Assembly (NCBI RefSeq): GCF_001298525.1
Contig: NZ_CP012678.1
Span: 992,001 to 1,056,000, forward strand
Reading direction: 5' to 3'
From: Psychrobacter urativorans
GTDB taxonomy: Bacteria; Pseudomonadota; Gammaproteobacteria; Pseudomonadales; Moraxellaceae
Length of the DNA stretch: 64,000 bases
The position numbers and the translations under genes were made by a program. Numbering within the stretch: position 1 is the first letter of the stretch; every line of letters begins with the position of its first letter. The notes beneath the pieces were generated by a model. That model was given only the letters and a program-made list of their open reading frames with translations. It ran no database searches and was not told where the DNA came from. Of this stretch, positions 8,573 through 17,765 are shown in pieces.

Positions 8573-9802
8573 CTAACGACAGCTTTGTAATAACCGCTGT
8601 AAGAAGCCATCACAACGTTCAATCTCGCTCAGTTCAACATATTCATCCGCCTTATGCGCCTGCTCAATGCTACCAGGACCACAAATGATAGTCGGAATAC
8701 CGGCATTGGTAAACTGCCCACCCTCGGTGGCATAGGCAACTTTATGGCGCTTATCATCTTCAACCAGTGCGGCAATTAAATGTTGCAGTTCAGCATTGTC
8801 ATCATCGGTCATCGCTGGCACGCTTTCTTGCTGCTGCAACTCGATACCTGTCTCCGGCGCACGGGTTTGCATTTGCGCACTTAGCTCAGCAACTTTGGCT
8901 TGAATCGGCAGCAAAATATCGTCTTGCGTCATATGTGGTAAGTTACGATAATCAAAAGTGAATTCGCATAAATTCGGCACAATATTCGTCGCTGTGCCGC
9001 CTTGAATCGTCCCTACCGATAACGTCGAATACGGCACATCAAACAAGCCATCATTATCGTCACGCTGACTTAATTGTTCCGCTAAATCATCAACAAATCC
9101 CACCAAACGACTGGCATAACTAATCGCATTGACCCCTTGCGGTGTTAAGGAGGAATGCGCAGACTTGCCATGGACACGGCAGCGATAAACCGCAATGCCC
9201 TTATGCGCGACTACCATAGTCATATTGGTCGGCTCACCAACGATACAATAGTCAGGCGTGATATTGCGTGCTTTTAGGTCTGCTAATATCAATGGTGCAC
9301 CGAGGCAACCCACCTCTTCATCAAAGGATAATGCCAAATGCAACGGTCGACGCAGCTGACCACTTTTAGAGAGCTGTGCAGCCTCTGGCAATAGCGTTAA
9401 TGCACAGGCAATAAAGCCCTTCATATCACATGATCCACGTCCATAAAGGCGTGAGCCTCGGATAGTGGCGGTAAATGGCTCAGATGTCCACGCTTGACCA
9501 TCGACAGGCACAACATCAGTATGCCCAGAAAGAACTAAGCCACCATTGACGATGTCAGCGTTTTTACCCGCTGGTACAGTAACGAATAGATTGGCTTTGT
9601 TTTTGGCTTCATTAAAGGTCAAATCTACCGTCAGGCCTAAATGTTCACAGTAAGCCTGCACATCTTTGATTAACGCTAAATTCGAATGGCGACTAACGGT
9701 ATCAAAGGCAATGAGCCGCATGAGCCAATCAATGCTATTTTTAGGATAAGAGGTGCTAGCTTTACTTCGAACATCGCTATTATTGCTGCTAATTGAAACC
9801 AT
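8573..9802 (-). CDS. argE: Acetylornithine deacetylase (M20 family)
   Basis: Removes the acetyl group of N-acetylornithine in arginine biosynthesis; cytoplasmic and zinc-dependent. M20 metal and catalytic residues are present: H94 and D96 (SGHTDVVP), D126 (RGSCDMKGF) and E162-E163 (FDEEVGC). GEPT near 190 and GPGSIEQAH near the C-terminus favour ArgE over DapE. Length 409, slightly long because of an N-terminal extension of about 20 residues. AAGGA lies seven bases before the ATG. It is a single gene with its own terminator. Confidence 0.9.
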   Translation of the reverse strand: MVSISSNNSDVRSKASTSYPKNSIDWLMRLIAFDTVSRHSNLALIKDVQAYCEHLGLTVDLTFNEAKNKANLFVTVPAGKNADIVNGGLVLSGHTDVVPVDGQAWTSEPFTATIRGSRLYGRGSCDMKGFIACALTLLPEAAQLSKSGQLRRPLHLALSFDEEVGCLGAPLILADLKARNITPDYCIVGEPTNMTMVVAHKGIAVYRCRVHGKSAHSSLTPQGVNAISYASRLVGFVDDLAEQLSQRDDNDGLFDVPYSTLSVGTIQGGTATNIVPNLCEFTFDYRNLPHMTQDDILLPIQAKVAELSAQMQTRAPETGIELQQQESVPAMTDDDNAELQHLIAALVEDDKRHKVAYATEGGQFTNAGIPTIICGPGSIEQAHKADEYVELSEIERCDGFLQRLLQSCR

Positions 9803-9896
9803 GAGATATCCTTATGGAATAAAAGCGACCTAAAAAGCCAAACGATTGGCAGACGCTAGAGAATGAGACTGACACGAAACCATACCATAATAACTG

Positions 9897-9927
9897 CGAA
9901 AACAGCGGCTTGTGACCGCTGTTTTAT
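9897..9927 (-). terminator. Probable terminator downstream of ygfB-like gene
   Basis: AACAGCGG (9901-9908) and CCGCTGTT (9916-9923) form an 8-base stem with a 7-base loop. A short T-run follows the stem on the minus strand. Confidence 0.55.
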
Positions 9928-9955
9928 AAAAAAATATGTTCGCAAGTTAGTTCAC

Positions 9956-10609
9956 TTACGACGGATTGTTTTGGTTCATCACATCAATAACAGGCGGTAT
10001 AGGTTTTGGTAATGACCCTTCTGCTTCGCGCTCTTTCGTAGTTTTTGCATCCATTTTTAGTCCAGCAATCAAGGCTAACTCTTTCACAGACTTACGCTGA
10101 CGCGTGGCAAAGCTGACTGGAATCATGCGCGCAAACTCATAAATATAAATATACGATTCCTCACCGCCTTCATATTCTTCATCATCTTCTAAACGAATAC
10201 CGCCAATTTTTGCCAAGTCCATCAGCATCTCATTTTCTTCAGCACTAATTCGACAGTCAGAGATACCAAAGCCCGTCATAAAGCCATTAGCCCATTGTTT
10301 TAGCGCCATCACACGCTCGTATAAGTCATGGTCATCATCAGGCACAAGAGGCGTATAGGCATAGGCGTCATCTTTATCTTTAAGCTGAAAGACCGTATCT
10401 TCCGCTTCTTCGGTTAATAGCGTCAACGCGGCATCAGGCAATGGCGCAAAGCTTAACTCTTCAAGGATTGTTGCCCAACCTTGTTCATCAGGCGCATTAC
10501 AGGCGGTCATCAATCCGGTCATAAAGCCATGTATCTCACTGACAGACGCATCTGTCCAATCTGCAAACGCTTCAGACCAGGTGTTCCAGCCAGAGATATT
10601 ATCATTCAT
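9956..10609 (-). CDS. UPF0149 family protein (YgfB/YecA-like)
   Basis: An acidic 217-residue protein with the family N-terminal pattern of a helical domain around SEIHGFMTGLMTA and a second ANGFMTGFGISD segment near the middle. The C-terminal tail is Pro-rich and ends NQNNPS. YgfB-type proteins are cytoplasmic with no settled enzymatic role; in Pseudomonas aeruginosa YgfB has been linked to regulation of ampDh3 and beta-lactam resistance. The start at 10609 has AGGA eight bases upstream; another ATG three codons earlier overlaps that site. Divergent from the coiled-coil and zapA genes, an arrangement also found in Pseudomonas. Here argE follows instead of pepP-ubiHI. Confidence 0.85.
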   Translation of the reverse strand: MNDNISGWNTWSEAFADWTDASVSEIHGFMTGLMTACNAPDEQGWATILEELSFAPLPDAALTLLTEEAEDTVFQLKDKDDAYAYTPLVPDDDHDLYERVMALKQWANGFMTGFGISDCRISAEENEMLMDLAKIGGIRLEDDEEYEGGEESYIYIYEFARMIPVSFATRQRKSVKELALIAGLKMDAKTTKEREAEGSLPKPIPPVIDVMNQNNPS

Positions 10610-10631
10610 AAAGGTCATCCTAATGGGTAAT

Positions 10632-10697
10632 TAGCGTATATTAATAGTAGCGCATATCAATATACGCTAGTAAATTGCGCTACGCTGTTCGTAGCGC
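10632..10697. promoter_or_regulatory. Cluster of five TAGCG elements in a divergent promoter region
   Basis: TAGCGTATATT (10632-10642) is the exact inverse of AATATACGCTA (10659-10669), with a near-copy TAGCGCATAT at 10648. A second perfect inverted repeat, GCGCTACG ctgtt CGTAGCGC, follows at 10677-10697. Five TAGCG/CGCTA units fall within 66 bases between ygfB and the zapA block. Confidence 0.5.
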
Positions 10698-10836
10698 GGC
10701 AACGAATAAAAGTGAAAAACAAAGGCAATAGGTACAATTACTTTGTTGATATAGATATAATGCGGTCACCTATGGCATTATTAAATGTATCGACCAAAAT
10801 TCATCCACGCTCACTTGTTAAGGGTAAAAACTGACT

Positions 10837-11298
10837 ATGTATGATCAACTTGAAACATTAGAAAAAACAATACTCGATATCAAAAAGCAGTATCAGCTGG
10901 TCAGTGCTGAACTTACCAGCCTTAAGCAACAACCCAATACCGGCTCTAAAGAATTTGCCGCGCTCAAATCTAAGCTTGAGAACAGCTGTGCAGAACGTGA
11001 TAACCTCAAAAAGCAATTAAGCGATTTTGATAACCGCTACCAAAGCCTTGCTGAAGCGCATCATATGATTGGCGAAGAACAAGACGAACTACAAAAACAA
11101 CTCGCCGACTTACAAGAACAAAATAAAGCCATGCAACAGCATAACCATGAGCTAAAAGAACAAAACAGTGATATCCAACAGCAAATCAATGATATCAAAC
11201 AGCAAAATAGCCAATTACAACAGAAAAACAAGCTGGCATCAGAACGCACACAGGTTGTATTGGATCGTCTGACACGTATTGACCAAATGGATGGTTAA
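10837..11298 (+). CDS. Coiled-coil protein next to zapA (TIGR02449-like)
   Basis: 153 residues, almost entirely coiled coil: heptads of Leu, Ile and Gln with long Q/K/E runs from about 5 to 145. There is no signal or membrane segment. In Pseudomonas a short coiled-coil protein of this kind sits between ygfB and zapA, so a cell-division accessory role is likely by context. It is longer than the usual 70-80-residue homologue, mainly through Gln-rich repeats in the second half. It could alternatively be called SlyX- or ZapB-like on composition alone. The zapA gene follows after 97 bases. Confidence 0.7.
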   Translation: MYDQLETLEKTILDIKKQYQLVSAELTSLKQQPNTGSKEFAALKSKLENSCAERDNLKKQLSDFDNRYQSLAEAHHMIGEEQDELQKQLADLQEQNKAMQQHNHELKEQNSDIQQQINDIKQQNSQLQQKNKLASERTQVVLDRLTRIDQMDG

Positions 11299-11395
11299 TA
11301 CCTTTTAATCAGTTACTTTTAATGAGTCACTTTTCATCAGTAACTATTAACACCTTTTTATTTTACCCATATTCTCATATCTTGTAGGATTTCTT

Positions 11396-11863
11396 ATGAC
11401 CGATGCCAACACTGACACTCAAGCACAGCCTGAAAAAACGACTGAGCAAAATGTCAATACACAGACCGACCAAACGGTAAGTACCGATTTAAACATTGAT
11501 TTAGACGCTGAGGTAAATGCTGAGCAAAAAACAGTAGACGCTAGTGTACAGACGACCGAAACCCCAGCGCCAGCAATGAAAAAAGTCGACATTGTGATTG
11601 CGGGCGTCACTTATCAAATCTACTGCCCTGTTAATGAAGAAGAAGAACTACGCTCAGCGGTGTATTACATCAATAACTTCGTGTTAGATATTAAACAAGA
11701 TGCACCAAACCTACCACAAGAAAACCTCTTGGTACTCTGCTGCTTAAATTTATTTGAGAAAATTAATTCTCAGCAAAAAAACGATGAGAGTCGTCGTTAT
11801 GACGCCGAAAAATCAGAGTTACTATTAAACAAAATTGTACTAGATGCACAGTCTATTTTATAA
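11396..11863 (+). CDS. zapA: Cell division protein ZapA
   Basis: Binds FtsZ and stabilises protofilament bundles at midcell. The ZapA domain is residues 62-155: KKVDIVIAGVTYQI, then EEELRSAVYYIN, then PQENLLVLCCLNLFEKI leading to the C-terminal coiled coil. The first 60 residues are an acidic Thr/Gln/Asp-rich extension absent from the 109-residue E. coli protein. AGGA lies seven bases before the ATG. It is probably in one transcript with the coiled-coil gene. I see no 6S RNA (ssrS) immediately downstream, where E. coli has it. Confidence 0.88.
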   Translation: MTDANTDTQAQPEKTTEQNVNTQTDQTVSTDLNIDLDAEVNAEQKTVDASVQTTETPAPAMKKVDIVIAGVTYQIYCPVNEEEELRSAVYYINNFVLDIKQDAPNLPQENLLVLCCLNLFEKINSQQKNDESRRYDAEKSELLLNKIVLDAQSIL

Positions 11864-11893
11864 CTTAGCACTCATGTGGGTAAAAAATTAACT

Positions 11894-12202
11894 TTAAGAG
11901 GAATATTTTTTATCCGCGTGAAAATCAGCTTGATGTTCATAATTGCAAAAGAATAAATCGTTATTAGCCTTGGTAGTGGTATTGCTGTTAGCAGTGTCAA
12001 TATCGTTACCAAGCGTAGTCGGACGGGTCTCAAGAACGCCACGATATTCAGCCAAGCTATGACCGCAAAAGTCACACGAACGCGGTGTAGTGACGTCGCC
12101 TTTTTGTGGCATCATGCTTTTCGGTGGACGCGGATACATCACCTTATAAAATCCCCACATCACAATCCAGACGATAATTAAGATAGTAATAACGGCAAAC
12201 AC
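11894..12202 (-). CDS. PP0621-like small membrane-anchored zinc-motif protein
   Basis: 102 residues with one N-terminal membrane helix (about 3-20) followed by a short cytoplasmic or periplasmic domain. It carries CDFCGHS (C43, C46) and a later FFCNYEH motif that could complete a zinc site. This matches the short PP0621-type family of unknown function. It starts with GTG, with GGAG seven bases upstream. It converges on zapA with only a 30-base gap and no visible terminator. The role is unknown. Confidence 0.7.
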   Translation of the reverse strand: MFAVITILIIVWIVMWGFYKVMYPRPPKSMMPQKGDVTTPRSCDFCGHSLAEYRGVLETRPTTLGNDIDTANSNTTTKANNDLFFCNYEHQADFHADKKYSS

Positions 12203-12355
12203 GGCAGTGCTCCTGCTAGTAATGGTGAACGATTGATATTCATAATCTAAAGTTTACTGTAAATTGCGCTATCAGTACAATCATGGCTCTAGTAATGGTA
12301 TTTAAATGTACCAAGCTTTGATAATTTTTATATTTTAACTAAGACAAAGATGCAT

Positions 12356-12387
12356 AAAAAAAACTGGCTACGTAAAGCCAGTTTTTT
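12356..12387. terminator. Terminator downstream of glyS
   Basis: ACTGGCT (12363-12369) pairs with AGCCAGT (12376-12382), flanked by A-run and T-run. It lies about 45 bases past the glyS stop. Confidence 0.85.
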
Positions 12388-12428
12388 CATGCAGATATGA
12401 TAACGTTATGGCTTGTATAGTAACAAAC

Positions 12429-14522
12429 TTATAGCTGCAACTCACTAATATCAGCAACGGTTAGGAATAATGCACGCACTTGTTTCAATAATGCTAAACG
12501 GTTATTTTTGAGTGCCGCATCTTCACTATTGACCATAACCTCTTCAAAAAATTGCGTTAACGGTGCATCTAAGCTGGTCAATGTTTGCAATACTTGCGTG
12601 TAATCGGCTTGCGCTAATTGCGGCTGTACAGCCGTTTGCGCTTGGCGAACGCTGCTATATAACGTCTGTTCAGCAGGCTCGGTTAATAGCGCTTCCTCGA
12701 CATTCTCAGCAACCAAACTTTCGGACTTAGCGAGAATATTTGCCACACGTTTATTAGAATCGGCAAGCATTGACGCTTGTGGCAATGCACTGAACGCTTG
12801 CACGGCACGAATACGCTGATCAAAATCAAGCGGCATATGCGGATTAATTGCTTGTACCGCCTGAATAGTATCAACGCTGACGCCTTGCTCCGTATACATG
12901 GCACGATAACGCGAATTTAGAAACGCCATGACTTGGGTGAAGGTGTCACCCATTTTTTCAATTTTACTGCCATTATCATCACTGTAGTTTTTAATCGCTT
13001 GTTCCACTAATGCCACTAAATTAATCGGCAACTGTTTTTCGATTAAAATACGCAATACACCAATCGCTGAACGACGCAAGCTGAACGGATCTTTTGAACC
13101 CGTTGGCGGTTGACCAATGGCAAAAACACCGACTAAAGTATCTAAGCGGTCCGCCAATGCCAAGCAAATACCGATTGGCGTTTGTGGTAATACGTCACCG
13201 CTAAACTTCGGAAGATACTGCTCTTCCAAGCTGGCAGCAACTGCTTCAGGCTCACCATTCAAACGCGCATAGTAGGTGCCTGCAATCCCTTGTAAATCAG
13301 GATATTCACCAACCAATGAACTTGCTAAATCCGCTTTTGCTAACATTGCAGCGCGTGCAGTGTCGTCAATATTAATTTGCTGACCTTGCTGCTGTAATAA
13401 AGCCGCGATAAAGGTCGCAAGCTTCGCAATGCGTTCAGATTTTTCCCAAATCGTCCCCAGCTGATCTTGGAATACGCGGGTTTTTAAACTTTCCGTCAAC
13501 GCGAACAACGGTTGCTTTTGATCTTGTAAAAAGAAAAACTCAGCATCAGCCAAACGCGGACGCACGACCTTTTCATTGCCTTCGATAATCTGCTTGGGAT
13601 CTTTAGAAGCAATATTGGTGATAAAGATAAAATAAGGCTGCAATTTGCCATCTTTATCGGTCAGACAAAAATACTTTTGATCGGCTTGCATGGTTGAAAT
13701 GAGCGCCTCTTGCGGCACTTGTAAAAAGCGCGGCTCAAAATCGGCACGTAGGGCAATCGGGAAATCAACCAATGCTGTCACTTCATCCAATAAATCCTGC
13801 GGCACAATCGCAGTCGCATTGATTTCGTCTGCTAACGCTTGCACTTGATTATTAATAAACGCTTGGCGCTTATCAAAATCTGCAACGACTTTAAGACTGT
13901 CTAATAATGCCTCGTAATCATTAGCATGGTTAATCGTATGATATTCAGGACTATGAAAACGGTGACCGCGTGTCTGCTGTCCGCTCTGATGTCCCTGAAT
14001 ATTTGCATCAATCACACGATCATCTGCCATTAATACCACCCACTGCACTGGACGCACAAATTCGTCACGGCTTGCCCCTGAACGCATACGTTTGGCAATG
14101 GGTAAATTATCAAGCGCGGTTTGGAAAATTTGCGGTAATAATTCAGCGACTGCTTTACCATGAACGGTTTGTTCATAACCGACATAATCACCTTTATCGG
14201 TATTAATGGTAATCAGCTCACTGGCTTCAATACATAAACCTTTAGCAAAACCAATTGCTGCGCGACTTGGATTGCCTTCAGCATCAAATGCCGCTTTAAT
14301 CGCAGGTCCACGCTTTTGCTCGCTACGATCTGGCTGCTTATCAGCAATACCATGAATCTGTAATGCTAGCCGGCGCGGCGCAGCAAAAGCTTTGATACTA
14401 TCAAAGCTAATGTCAGCGGCTACTAATTGCTCAGTCACGCTATTTTGCAGCGCATCACGTAAGGTTTTTAAACTTTTTGGCGGCAGTTCTTCACACCCCA
14501 ATTCAAACAAAATGGTGGTCAT
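12429..14522 (-). CDS. glyS: Glycyl-tRNA synthetase beta subunit
   Basis: Large subunit of the alpha2beta2 bacterial glycyl-tRNA synthetase. It supplies tRNA binding while GlyQ holds the active site. Recognisable features are the N-terminal FELGCEELPPKSL, the core KDPFSLRRSAIGVLRI, and the C-terminal DALR-like anticodon-binding region. 697 residues, the usual length. AGGAG lies seven bases before the ATG, within the 9-base gap to the glyQ stop, so the pair is translationally coupled. The cognate tRNA-Gly(GCC) lies about 7 kb away. Confidence 0.97.
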   Translation of the reverse strand: MTTILFELGCEELPPKSLKTLRDALQNSVTEQLVAADISFDSIKAFAAPRRLALQIHGIADKQPDRSEQKRGPAIKAAFDAEGNPSRAAIGFAKGLCIEASELITINTDKGDYVGYEQTVHGKAVAELLPQIFQTALDNLPIAKRMRSGASRDEFVRPVQWVVLMADDRVIDANIQGHQSGQQTRGHRFHSPEYHTINHANDYEALLDSLKVVADFDKRQAFINNQVQALADEINATAIVPQDLLDEVTALVDFPIALRADFEPRFLQVPQEALISTMQADQKYFCLTDKDGKLQPYFIFITNIASKDPKQIIEGNEKVVRPRLADAEFFFLQDQKQPLFALTESLKTRVFQDQLGTIWEKSERIAKLATFIAALLQQQGQQINIDDTARAAMLAKADLASSLVGEYPDLQGIAGTYYARLNGEPEAVAASLEEQYLPKFSGDVLPQTPIGICLALADRLDTLVGVFAIGQPPTGSKDPFSLRRSAIGVLRILIEKQLPINLVALVEQAIKNYSDDNGSKIEKMGDTFTQVMAFLNSRYRAMYTEQGVSVDTIQAVQAINPHMPLDFDQRIRAVQAFSALPQASMLADSNKRVANILAKSESLVAENVEEALLTEPAEQTLYSSVRQAQTAVQPQLAQADYTQVLQTLTSLDAPLTQFFEEVMVNSEDAALKNNRLALLKQVRALFLTVADISELQL

Positions 14523-14531
14523 GGGATGCTC

Positions 14532-15548
14532 CTATTTATTATTGTTTTTGGTGGATTTATTTTTAGCAGCTTTTTCATCGGTACTAGCATTGTCACTCAC
14601 GTCAGCATTAACTTCTTTTGGCAAATACTTATCGAGCGCTGCTTGACGATGTGCTTCATCTGCCAATGGGAAACCTAGTTTTGCACGGGCTTCCACATAA
14701 CCAAAAGCGACTTTACGCGACAAAGTACGCACCCGCAGAATAAAGCGCTGACGCTCAGTCACCGAAATCGCACCGCGCGCATCAAGTAAATTAAACGCAT
14801 GCGAGGCTTTTAGCACCATCTCATACGCAGGCAACGGCAAGCCAGCATCGACCAATTTATCGGCTTGTTGCTCATAGAAATCAAACAGCTCGCCCATTTT
14901 TGGCACATCGGCATGCTCAAAGTTATAAGTCGATTGCTCAACTTCGTTTTGATGAAAGACATCACCATAGGTCACCCGACCAAACTCGCCATCTGCCCAC
15001 ACCAAATCATAGACGCTATCCACGCCTTGTACATACATCGCTAGACGCTCAAGACCGTAAGTAATCTCGCCTGTGACCGGAAAACACTCAATACCGCCCA
15101 CTTGCTGGAAATAGGTAAACTGCGTGACTTCCATACCGTTTAGCCAAATCTCCCAACCCAATCCCCACGCGCCAAGCGTTGGCGACTCCCAGTTGTCTTC
15201 AACAAAACGAATATCATGCACCAACGGATCAATCCCAATGGCTTTCAATGAGCCTAAATACAACTCTTGAATATTGGGTGGATTGGGTTTGAGCACCACT
15301 TGGAACTGATAATAATGCTGCAAGCGATTTGGATTGTCACCATAGCGCCCGTCAGTTGGGCGACGTGACGGCTGCACATAAGCAGCGTTCCAGCGTTCCG
15401 GTCCTAGCGAGCGTAAGAAAGTGGCGGTATGAAAGGTACCAGCGCCCACTTCCATATCGTAAGGTTGCAATATCACGCAACCCTTATCCGCCCAATAATT
15501 TTGTAAGGTTAAAATCAAATCTTGGAAAGTCATCGCTTGGGAATTCAT
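14532..15548 (-). CDS. glyQ: Glycyl-tRNA synthetase alpha subunit
   Basis: Catalytic class-II subunit that forms glycyl-adenylate and charges tRNA-Gly. The family core is well conserved: [19 protein letters not shown] at about 39-57, then [14 protein letters not shown] and the GLERLAMY region. 338 residues, about 35 longer than E. coli GlyQ because of a Lys/Asn-rich low-complexity C-terminal tail. No good Shine-Dalgarno lies before the ATG at 15548. First gene of the glyQS operon. I see no T-box or riboswitch upstream. Confidence 0.97.
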   Translation of the reverse strand: MNSQAMTFQDLILTLQNYWADKGCVILQPYDMEVGAGTFHTATFLRSLGPERWNAAYVQPSRRPTDGRYGDNPNRLQHYYQFQVVLKPNPPNIQELYLGSLKAIGIDPLVHDIRFVEDNWESPTLGAWGLGWEIWLNGMEVTQFTYFQQVGGIECFPVTGEITYGLERLAMYVQGVDSVYDLVWADGEFGRVTYGDVFHQNEVEQSTYNFEHADVPKMGELFDFYEQQADKLVDAGLPLPAYEMVLKASHAFNLLDARGAISVTERQRFILRVRTLSRKVAFGYVEARAKLGFPLADEAHRQAALDKYLPKEVNADVSDNASTDEKAAKNKSTKNNNK

Positions 15549-15913
15549 AGGAAAATCACTGTGGAATGAGGAGTATTTGACTAAAGGTTATCAAGGTTAA
15601 TACTTAAATTTGTACAGTCTGTTGGTCTGCAACGATATTAACCTGCTTACCTTACTAAAAAACGGCTATTTTATCCATATTTACCATCATTAAATTTATG
15701 TTAATCCCTACAAATAGCGGAGAAATCTTAACAACGAAGAAAGCTAGATTCTCAACTAACGGTATATAACAAAAAAAATACCCAGATGAGTGAACATCTG
15801 GGTAGGAGGAAAAGTATATTACCGGTATCCTGTTTTGACAGGCTTTTGTTTTTTATGGGCAATTATTTTTAACGCTGCTTACTTATTATTTTATAAACTA
15901 TCATTGATTTGCT
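15549..15913. other. Spacer between the PspC gene and glyQ
   Basis: 365 bases with the PspC terminator (15771-15803) and, nearer glyQ, AT-rich sequence that should hold the glyQS promoter. No gene is seen. Confidence 0.5.
15771..15803 (-). terminator. Terminator of the PspC-domain gene
   Basis: Perfect 9-base stem ACCCAGATG (15780-15788) / CATCTGGGT (15795-15803) with a 6-base loop. On the minus strand it is followed by a run of eight Ts. Confidence 0.85.
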
Positions 15914-16126
15914 TTAATTATATGACTGAGTAGATGCATTTGGCATGATAATCCATAATACAATATAGATTAAGATACCGGGTACTGCTGCGCTCAATGA
16001 GGAAATTATCACAAATAATAGTCGCACCCACATCGGTGACCATCCTACATACTCTGCAATACCACCCATCACACCTGCAATCATACGATTATTCTGTGAG
16101 CGATGTAACTTTGCTAATGTAGCCAA
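15914..16126 (-). CDS. PspC-domain small membrane protein
   Basis: A 70-residue PspC-domain protein: a cytoplasmic basic start, the conserved AGVMGGIAEYVGWSPMWVRLLFV segment at about 17-39 and a membrane helix to about 62. In E. coli PspC senses envelope stress with PspB and activates the psp response. Here it is a lone gene with no pspA, pspB or pspF nearby, so the same job cannot be assumed. GAGAGGT precedes the ATG, and a strong terminator follows about 110 bases downstream. Confidence 0.88.
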   Translation of the reverse strand: MATLAKLHRSQNNRMIAGVMGGIAEYVGWSPMWVRLLFVIISSLSAAVPGILIYIVLWIIMPNASTQSYN

Positions 16127-16677
16127 TTTTATACCTCTCTTTAGTAGTTTTTATAGTCATCTACTTCAGGTTTGAGCTATTTTTTAGTTGTTTTCGATGT
16201 TGTTTAGCTTAGAAATAAGTATAGCAAGCATTAGCGTTTTGACTGTTGATTATGTAGGTGTAGTTTGTGACTTTATGCTACATAAGCTTGCTTTTCCCTG
16301 TCATTATTAGCTTGTAACCTACTGATTTTAAATAGTTATTTCAAAATGTTTCGAAAACAGTCTTATTGCTTGCTTATTACCTTAATTGTGCTGGTAGATT
16401 GCTAAGCAATTAACCATAGCACTAATGCGATGACTTTAACATAGGCTGTTAATATTATTAATTTTTATTATCATTAACTTAACGCTTTTAACTACTGCTT
16501 TTTTTATTTTTCGCATCAATATCGCAGCACTTGTCTCATCGCTCTTTACATCTACTCATCATAATAGCGCGGCTATTTACAATAACCTACCTGTATCATC
16601 GCGCAAACCTTTATACCATGCTGTCCATAGGCTTAACAATAAACGCCAAGTCAATTTAAAATAATATAAGGGTTACT
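16127..16677. other. Spacer between the PspC gene and nadR
   Basis: 551 AT-rich bases containing the divergent promoters of the PspC gene and nadR. I found no further gene, strong inverted repeat or recognisable operator. Confidence 0.5.
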
Positions 16678-17733
16678 ATGTACGATACGGGTATGATGAT
16701 TGGTCATTTTGAACCACTACATTTAGGACAGATGCGCAGTATTTTAGCGGCAGCGGGACAAGCAAAAAGCTTACATATCGTTATCACAACGCATCCTTCG
16801 CCCCATCCTGATTTTGATATCACTTTACAAGATAAGGCGCGTTGGCTACAAATGGCTTGTGCTGAGCTGCCTTTTATTCATATTCATACCACTGATGAAA
16901 TCGCACTACCGCTACATGAGGATTTTAGTGATATTACTATCGATATTGCCGCTACCAACGCAAAATTGCAGCGCTTAACCGAGGCATTAAGTTTATCCAA
17001 AGACACGGTATTATTTATCGCGGACAATCATCCGTTGGCACAAAGTAACACGCAAGCGCTGTTATTAATGCCCATCGTTACCACCCCGCTACAGCCAGAT
17101 TTTAACTCCTATGCTATCGCTCTCGACCCCGTTGCACATTGGTCAGCGATTCATCCGCAAGCGCGTCGCGACTATACTAAAACAGTTGCCATCGTCGGCG
17201 GTGAGAGTTCCGGTAAGACAACATTGGTACATAAACTTGCTAATTATTATGGCGCTAGTTTTGTGTTGGAAATGGGACGTTTATATGTGGGAACGGATTT
17301 AGGCGGTAAGGAGATTGGACTGCAATACAGCGATTATGCACCTATTGCGCTTAATCATGCGCAAGCGATACGTGAGGCGACCGCAGTAGCGACCGCACCA
17401 GTAACGATTATTGATACCGACTTTGTAACCACGCAAGCGTTTTGTGAAGAATATGAAGGACGCACCAGTCCATTTGTGAGCTCGTGCATTGATGAATTTC
17501 GTCTAGACCATACGATTATGCTTGATAACAATACGCCTTGGGTCGCGGATGGAATGCGCTCATTAGGTAATCCTGAAGCGCGTGGACGTTTTGAGCAGCG
17601 ACTGTTAGATATTTTTTTCCGTCATGATATCCAGCCTCATGTGATTGACAAGCCAGATTACGATGCGCGTTATCAACAAGCCCTAACCTTCATCGATCAG
17701 CATATTTATGGTAAAAAACTAAAAACACAATAA
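16678..17733 (+). CDS. nadR: NadR-type ribosylnicotinamide kinase with altered NMNAT domain
   Basis: Two-domain NadR-like protein (351 residues) without the N-terminal repressor helix-turn-helix of the E. coli protein. Residues 1-165 match the NMN adenylyltransferase domain, but the nucleotide motif reads GHFEPLHLGQ, with Gln in place of the second His. The second motif (ISGxxIR in E. coli) reads NSYAIALD, without the Arg. Residues 168-351 are the ribosylnicotinamide kinase: P-loop GGESSGKTT (174-182), then IDTDFVTTQAFC and NNTPWVADG. So kinase activity is expected and adenylylation is doubtful. pnuC follows after 33 bases. AAGGG lies five bases before the ATG. Confidence 0.9.
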   Translation: MYDTGMMIGHFEPLHLGQMRSILAAAGQAKSLHIVITTHPSPHPDFDITLQDKARWLQMACAELPFIHIHTTDEIALPLHEDFSDITIDIAATNAKLQRLTEALSLSKDTVLFIADNHPLAQSNTQALLLMPIVTTPLQPDFNSYAIALDPVAHWSAIHPQARRDYTKTVAIVGGESSGKTTLVHKLANYYGASFVLEMGRLYVGTDLGGKEIGLQYSDYAPIALNHAQAIREATAVATAPVTIIDTDFVTTQAFCEEYEGRTSPFVSSCIDEFRLDHTIMLDNNTPWVADGMRSLGNPEARGRFEQRLLDIFFRHDIQPHVIDKPDYDARYQQALTFIDQHIYGKKLKTQ

Positions 17734-17765
17734 AAAATTATAATAAATAAAAGGATAATAAATTT

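Noticed and set aside
11864..11893. Search for 6S RNA (ssrS) directly after zapA, where E. coli has it
   Set aside because: Only 30 bases separate zapA from the next gene, so there is no room for the RNA here.
15549..15913. T-box or glycine riboswitch upstream of glyQS
   Set aside because: The inverted repeat at 15780-15803 is a terminator for the PspC gene on the same strand; no T-box or glycine-aptamer core is recognisable.
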